In this document: positions 59,988 to 64,000 of the stretch, piece by piece | How positions within the stretch are numbered: the first letter of the stretch is position 1 | How the letters are laid out: each line of letters opens with the position of its first letter | NCBI GenBank assembly: GCA_911728455.2 | Contig: OU452236.1 | Location: forward strand, 5,946,171-6,010,170 | Direction of reading: 5' to 3' | Length of the DNA: 64,000 nucleotides | From: Marthasterias glacialis | Taxonomy: Eukaryota > Echinodermata > Asteroidea > Forcipulatida > Asteriidae | The notes under the pieces: model-generated | Databases searched by the model: none | What the model was told of the DNA's origin: nothing | The model's input: the letters and a program-made list of their open reading frames with translations, nothing else | Position numbers and translations under genes: made by a program

Positions 59988-60138
59988 AACCCAATTCCAC
60001 AGAGCTGCTCCACCAGAAGAAATTGCTCGACAAGTATCAAGGACAAAACCAGTTTGCCTAACATGGTTGGTAACCTTTTCCCAGTAAGCAGAATTCTTTT
60101 AAGCAGCTTATTCTTTAAGCAGCTCCGTATAATTGGGC
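59988..60138. mobile_element. MITE of the GGGCCCAATTTCAT family
   Basis: Left end CCCAATTCCACAGAGCTGCT, right end AAGCAGCTCCGTATAATTGGGCCCC, inverted relative to each other. The interior has TGGTTGGTAACCTTTTCCCAG. It lies between the convergent BBLN and collagen genes. Confidence 0.6.
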
Positions 60139-62364
60139 CCCGTTTTTTTTTTTTATAAAGCCTTTATATGCAGCATGTTCTGACATGAGGTAGATAATAC
60201 TGCAACCCACATATATTCCATCATGAAAAGTGCATGCCCTCTACCACACTACCCTCCTTCACCTAGCTATATTCACACAGTGATCAAAGTTACCTTTACA
60301 TTAATTTTTTTTTTTTAAATCTCGGCAAACTAAACGGCAATTTTTTTTTTCAATTAATACTAGTAAGTGCAAAACTATGTTTTGTACAGGAATATCAGTT
60401 ACAGTCTTAAAAATACAAAAGTCACGTAATAAAAATACCACTAAAAATAAAAAAATTGTAATGTAAACACTTGGTCCAAACCAACCACTAAGAGAGCGTC
60501 TCAAAACTCAGAATATTCCCGATTCCTTTGAAACATTCCTGTTGGGGGAAAAACAAGGCAACAGTAAAACAGAAACTTGTGATGTTGTGCTATGGAATGT
60601 CTGACGTTCCAAGTGATCAATCTATCAGACATGAAACATTTTAGCCGATTTACTCTTTTTTTTCCCCTTATTTCCAGTGCCATAGAAAAAATGAAAACAT
60701 TGCTAGCAGTTTCCTTTCTACATCCCAACAAAGATGCCTGTCTGTTCTGCACAATAAAAGTTGTAAGTTTGTCATCCTACAAATTTGCGAAAAAGCACTG
60801 CCACCAAGTTCACCAATTAGTCAGGAATTCTTCAATGAGCACAACTTCTCGCATGATGACCCACACAACCTCTGAGCTTCCTTGTAGCGTATTTACTGGT
60901 TCACAATCACTTAGAATAAATTCAAAGCTAGATGGTACTCACCCGAACCACTTGCGTTTCCCTCAGACTTGGGCTCGAAAATTTCCCAAGTTTTGAGACG
61001 CTCTTAAACATACCTTTATCATGATCCCACCATCTTTGTCAAGTTCCTAGTGCACAATTGCACAATCATGAATGCTGACTTTCATCCAATCAAAAGGAGA
61101 CCAAACTACTTTCCCTTCCTGCCTCAGAAGTTTCAGAAGTTTTAGTTACATGTCTTTGAATGGGAGGGGGCGGAATGCAGTGGTAACATCAGGATAAAAG
61201 TCTGAAGATGAACTAGTAAATACCAATTTACACAATAACGTTGTCGGATTAGCTTCATTAGGCAAGAATTCAGCATTAAAGAATACTAACAAGCAAGCAA
61301 ACGTTGGCATGTAAAAAATATGTAGTACATCATAATAAACAGGTGAATAAAAGAATTGGGGAGTACATTGTATATAAAAAAAAGCTAACGAAAGTCACCG
61401 AAAAATAAAGTCCAGAGAAAAAGAAGAATTTCTTTTAAACAAAGTAAAAAATAAGTAGGATTTGAAACTTTGCATGGTGGAAACACAATCTAGTAAGGTT
61501 TGCGGTAACACCATGTTCATGAAAATAATCTCTCATATGAGTTGCAGTGGGTTGTTACACTATCGGTTACTTATAGAACCATCATAACTCATAGGGAGAT
61601 TGTTTTCATGTAAATGGTGTTACCACAAACTTTGCTAGAAAATCAAACATTAAAAACCAATTTTCATCAGTAATAGACACTTTTTCATTTGTTTTCCCTG
61701 TCTTACAAGAAACATTGAAAACACAACGGTGGTACCAGAATTACCAGATTTACAACTGATTGACGGCTCTGTGCTATAAGGTCCTTAACTGGGATCTCAT
61801 ATCCAGAAAAATCAAAACAGCGTTGAATGAAAAATACATATTCATTACTCAAAATCCACAAATAATTGTTTTTCTTGGAAAAAGAATATTCCTTACTGCC
61901 AACCGTTTACTTTGAAGACCACTTTTGATCAATAAAGTCCATTTACCTGGAACTCTAAATTATGTCAGTGAGCAATTTTACGAAATCCACACAAACCGTA
62001 CTAAGGAACTTATAGCACTGAGCCGATGTGATGTTCTTGAAAAGGTGTTCAGTATCAAAATAACCACAATTTAACCAGTTTGTCAGTGGCACGCAGTGTC
62101 CCAAAGTCTCCCACTGCTGTCTAAAGCAAATCGGTCTGAGAAACCAAGTTATTACAACCTCCATACATCACAAGAAAACGTGTATAATCCTTTTCAGTAT
62201 TTTTCTTCCAAATAAAAAAAGCCAACTGTAAAGTTCTTGTGGTGTTTGGGACCGCAACCTTATATTCTAGCGAGATTTTGGATTACATTTATCTGGGATT
62301 GATACCACTTGTGTGTATTCCCTCTCATGAGTGTAGTAAGGACGTAATGCAGGAGAACGGTACC

Positions 62365-62523
62365 TCAATCAAAGCAGAGGTTACCAGCATCGACCTTGAA
62401 GTCCGTCACCCCGGCTACTGACCGATGAACCTCTGGGTTGATGATGATCTCAACGATTGGCAACTGGTGCACATCGAGCGTCTGGAAGGCGAAGATCGTT
62501 TTCTTCCACCTCATCTCTGGATT
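62365..62523 (-). CDS. COL27A1-like: Collagen terminal coding exon
   Basis: The acceptor is TTTCTTTTACAG and the stop is TGA at 62367-62365. The exon is 52 codons plus stop in phase 0. It encodes NPEMRWKKTIFAFQTLDVHQ, LPIVEI and the terminal FKVDAGNLCFD, matching the RLPI...VGP(A/V)CFL end of fibrillar collagens. The final residue is Asp instead of the usual Leu. Confidence 0.93.
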   Translation of the reverse strand, partial: NPEMRWKKTIFAFQTLDVHQLPIVEIIINPEVHRSVAGVTDFKVDAGNLCFD

Positions 62524-63734
62524 CTGTAAAAGAAAATGAAGAGGAGAAAAAAATGTTGTACAGTGATCAAACAAAAAGCAGAGAATGGTTTGGTATTTTG
62601 ACAAGTGGATATGATCACAATATTTGGCGTGAAAATAATATTTGAATTTTGGGGTGAACAAAGAAAAATTAACGGGAACAGGATTTGAATCTGCGACTTC
62701 TGGATTAACATGCTGGTGCTCTACCAACTGATCTATATCTAGTCCTTATGCCAGTCAAGAAGCCATACAACCTGAAACCGCCTTATAACCAGGGATCCCA
62801 CCCAAGTTTATGATACAACCTGGGAATTAGCGGCAGTACAGAGATCACCTTAAGGTGATGCAACATTTTATTTCAAATATCAAACATTAAACCACAAGGG
62901 AAAGTGACTAGGCAAGTTTGAAGTACATTTTGGGGTGAACAAAGAAAAATTGACTAGAATGGGATTTGAACCTGTGACCTCCGGAATAACGCACTGGCGC
63001 TCTACCAACTGAGCTGTAATAATTTGGTGTTGTCTCCTTAAGGATATTTTCTTTTGTAAAAGAATACATAATTTTCCCAAAGACGATCATTGATTAATGG
63101 GAAAAAACAAGCGATAGTCCCTACCTTGCATCCATCCTTAATGATATCTGGCTCCAGTTCGCTACCACGTTGGTAGACAACCCCGTTCCATCCCAAGAAG
63201 CTGAAGCTGTGAGAAGGATCCATGCTCGGTGTCTCCCACACCGACATATTAAAACAATAAATGGTGATTTCTTGACTCGCCTCCGTACTGAGTAGGTGGA
63301 GGAATTTGATCTGGGGCAGAGTTAGACCAAACAGCAGCTGCCAAAGAGAAATATCGTCATCATCAACATGAGTTATTAAGTTGAGTATGGGTGGAGTCGA
63401 GCCTAAAAAAGCAGTCCAACAAAAAACAGACGTAATGTGGAAAACCAGTGAGGGATCACTGGGGGGGATGAGGGGGAAAGACCCTTTTGGTGCACCAATA
63501 ATCTTGAAAATTTAATTTTAAGCACCTTTGAGGAATTTAAAATTACCCGGTTAAATCCACATGCCCTCCGGAAACTTTCTTTGAATACATTGTCCAAACA
63601 ACAATGATGTCCTCTACTTACCATTGACGAGTCTGGTGGGATAATGCATGATTTTGCTCCTAATTGTGTGTATTCACAGTGGACTTCTAAGGCATCCGAT
63701 GAGCAGCCCATGTCTGGATCAATCCAGAATAGAC
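62365..63734 (-). CDS. COL27A1-like: Clade-C fibrillar collagen (COL24A1/COL27A1-like), C-terminal propeptide, 5' partial
   Basis: Three minus-strand exons (63734-63622, 63337-63125, 62523-62365) give 160 residues plus a split Gly. They encode the COLFI (fibrillar collagen C-propeptide) domain: LFWIDPDMGCSSDALEVHC, then IKFLHLLSTEASQEITIYC, FNMSVW, GWNGVVYQRGSELEPDI, DGCK, and the end KKTIFAFQTLDVHQLPIVEI with a terminal GNLCFD. The spacing from CIIPP to FLHLL matches clade-C collagens gap-free and lacks the roughly 25-residue KKNWW...FGE stretch of clade A/B chains. FNMSVW parallels LNMTVW of COL27A1. Six cysteines are visible. The domain directs trimer assembly in the ER and is cleaved off in the matrix. 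The triple-helix exons must lie beyond position 64000. Confidence 0.92.
62650..62755 (-). mobile_element. SINE family 4 copy in the last collagen intron
   Basis: The - strand has CAGTTGGTAGAGCACCAGCA, then CAGATTCAAATCCTG and the tail AATTTTTCTTTGTTCACCCC. It lies 127 bp upstream of the last coding exon. Confidence 0.6.
62925..63030 (-). mobile_element. SINE family 4 second copy in the last collagen intron
   Basis: The - strand reads GCTCAGTTGGTAGAGCGCCA GTGCG, AGGTTCAAATCCCATTCTAG and TCAATTTTTCTTTGTTCACC. It is about 170 bp from the first copy in the same orientation. Confidence 0.65.
63125..63337 (-). CDS. COL27A1-like: Collagen C-propeptide exon (penultimate)
   Basis: The acceptor is TTTCTCTTTGGCAG and the donor is AAG|GTAGGG. 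The exon is 71 codons in phase 0. It starts LLFGLTLPQIKFLHLL and ends ELEPDIIKDGCK. An open frame continues upstream of 63337, but a start there (after TTTTTTAG at about 63402) would break phase with the preceding exon, so 63337 is preferred. Confidence 0.9.
63622..63734 (-). CDS. COL27A1-like: Collagen C-propeptide exon (third from last)
   Basis: Read on the - strand, the acceptor is CTTGTTACAG and the donor is ATG|GTAAGT. Two bases complete a Gly codon, followed by LFWIDPDMGCSSDALEVHCE and YTQLGAKSCIIPPDSSM. The (Y/F)WIDP-GC motif is diagnostic of fibrillar collagen C-propeptides. Confidence 0.92.
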
Positions 63735-63774
63735 CTGTAACAAGGAGAACACGTTAAAGAAAGGTCTAGTTCAT

Positions 63775-63965
63775 GGGACTGGAGTGGGGGTTCAAATCCC
63801 GACCTGGCCAGTTAGGGCATTTGTATACACAAGAGCAAAGTTAAGACCAAGTGGCTCTGTGGTGTAGAGATCAACACTCAAGCTAAGGTAGCAGCAGAGC
63901 GTTGGTTCGATTCCCAACCTGCCCAATTGAGGCACTTGTGTCCACATCACAAGAGAGTAAAACAA
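63775..63965 (+). mobile_element. tRNA-derived SINE pair (family 5) at the window edge
   Basis: GTGGCTCTGTGGTGTAGAGA and CGTTGGTTCGATTCCCAACC (A and B boxes) are followed by TGAGGCACTTGTGTCCACA. A partial copy with GGGTTCAAATCCCGACCTGG and AGGGCATTTGTATACACAAG precedes it, so two copies lie head to tail. Confidence 0.55.
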
Positions 63966-64000
63966 AAATAACAACAATGGCTCTGCTGGCAACAGAGTGT

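Larger units (their letters stand above)
56347..62364. other. Convergent intergenic / 3' UTR region between BBLN and the collagen gene
   Basis: No coding exon was recognised. ATTAAA at 56803 on the + strand could end BBLN. On the - strand, an AATAAA (plus-strand TTTATT at 57211) is a far candidate for the collagen. The block contains MITE-like copies (57690-57835, 58190-58265, 58752-58934, 59988-60138) and much AT-rich sequence (59160-60480). 3' UTR boundaries are not visible. Confidence 0.5.

Noticed and set aside
63338..63402. 5' extension of the penultimate collagen exon (acceptor TTTTTTAG)
   Set aside because: It would put the exon out of phase with the preceding exon ending ATG|GTAAGT, and the clade-C alignment is gap-free without it.

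Overview
The window is animal (metazoan) nuclear DNA with small exons, GT-AG introns of 0.5 to 12 kb, and a heavy load of short mobile elements. The gene families and the style of repeats (many short inverted-repeat elements, several tRNA-derived SINE families, LINE relics) suggest a marine deuterostome invertebrate, most likely an echinoderm. That placement is an inference from recalled repeat style, not a proof. No bacterial operon, CRISPR array or intact mobile element was seen.

Three protein-coding genes are recognised by spliced homology. (1) An EEIG1/EEIG2 (FAM102A/B) orthologue runs on the + strand from 15921 to 40617 as eight coding exons, in frame across every junction, ending in the conserved FAM102 C-terminal tail. 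Only its first coding exon is not found. (2) A bublin coiled-coil protein gene (BBLN, formerly C9orf16) on the + strand has two exons, 55087-55192 and 56165-56346, giving a complete 95-residue protein. (3) The 3' end of a clade-C (COL24A1/COL27A1-like) fibrillar collagen lies on the - strand, with three exons from 63734 down to 62365 covering most of the C-propeptide. BBLN and the collagen converge tail to tail. From memory, human EEIG1 and BBLN both lie in 9q34.11 and COL27A1 is on 9q, so this may be an ancient linkage group. A possible fourth gene is a 101-residue terminal exon of unknown family on the - strand at 3709-4015.

Layout: 1-15920 is repeat-rich DNA (intron 1 or upstream of EEIG), with several inverted-repeat elements, a LINE relic and a 22/67-bp minisatellite. 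15921-40617 is EEIG, with introns full of MITEs and SINEs. 40618 to about 48090 is its probable long 3' UTR and flank, with nested transposons. 48170 to about 54585 is a roughly 70-bp satellite array filling almost the whole gap between EEIG and BBLN. It is interrupted by a LINE 3' fragment and a SINE, and its quality decays towards BBLN. 54600-56346 is BBLN, 56347-62364 is the convergent intergenic or 3' UTR region, and 62365-64000 is the collagen end, with tRNA-type SINEs in its introns.

The most notable non-genic structures are the satellite (most units carry an AATAAA on the EEIG sense strand and a TTGCA-A4-TGCAA dyad), a MITE with a perfect 8-bp target duplication nested in another MITE, a MITE inserted in a SINE, a 0.55-kb foldback element, and a minisatellite that appears to have grown out of a dispersed repeat.
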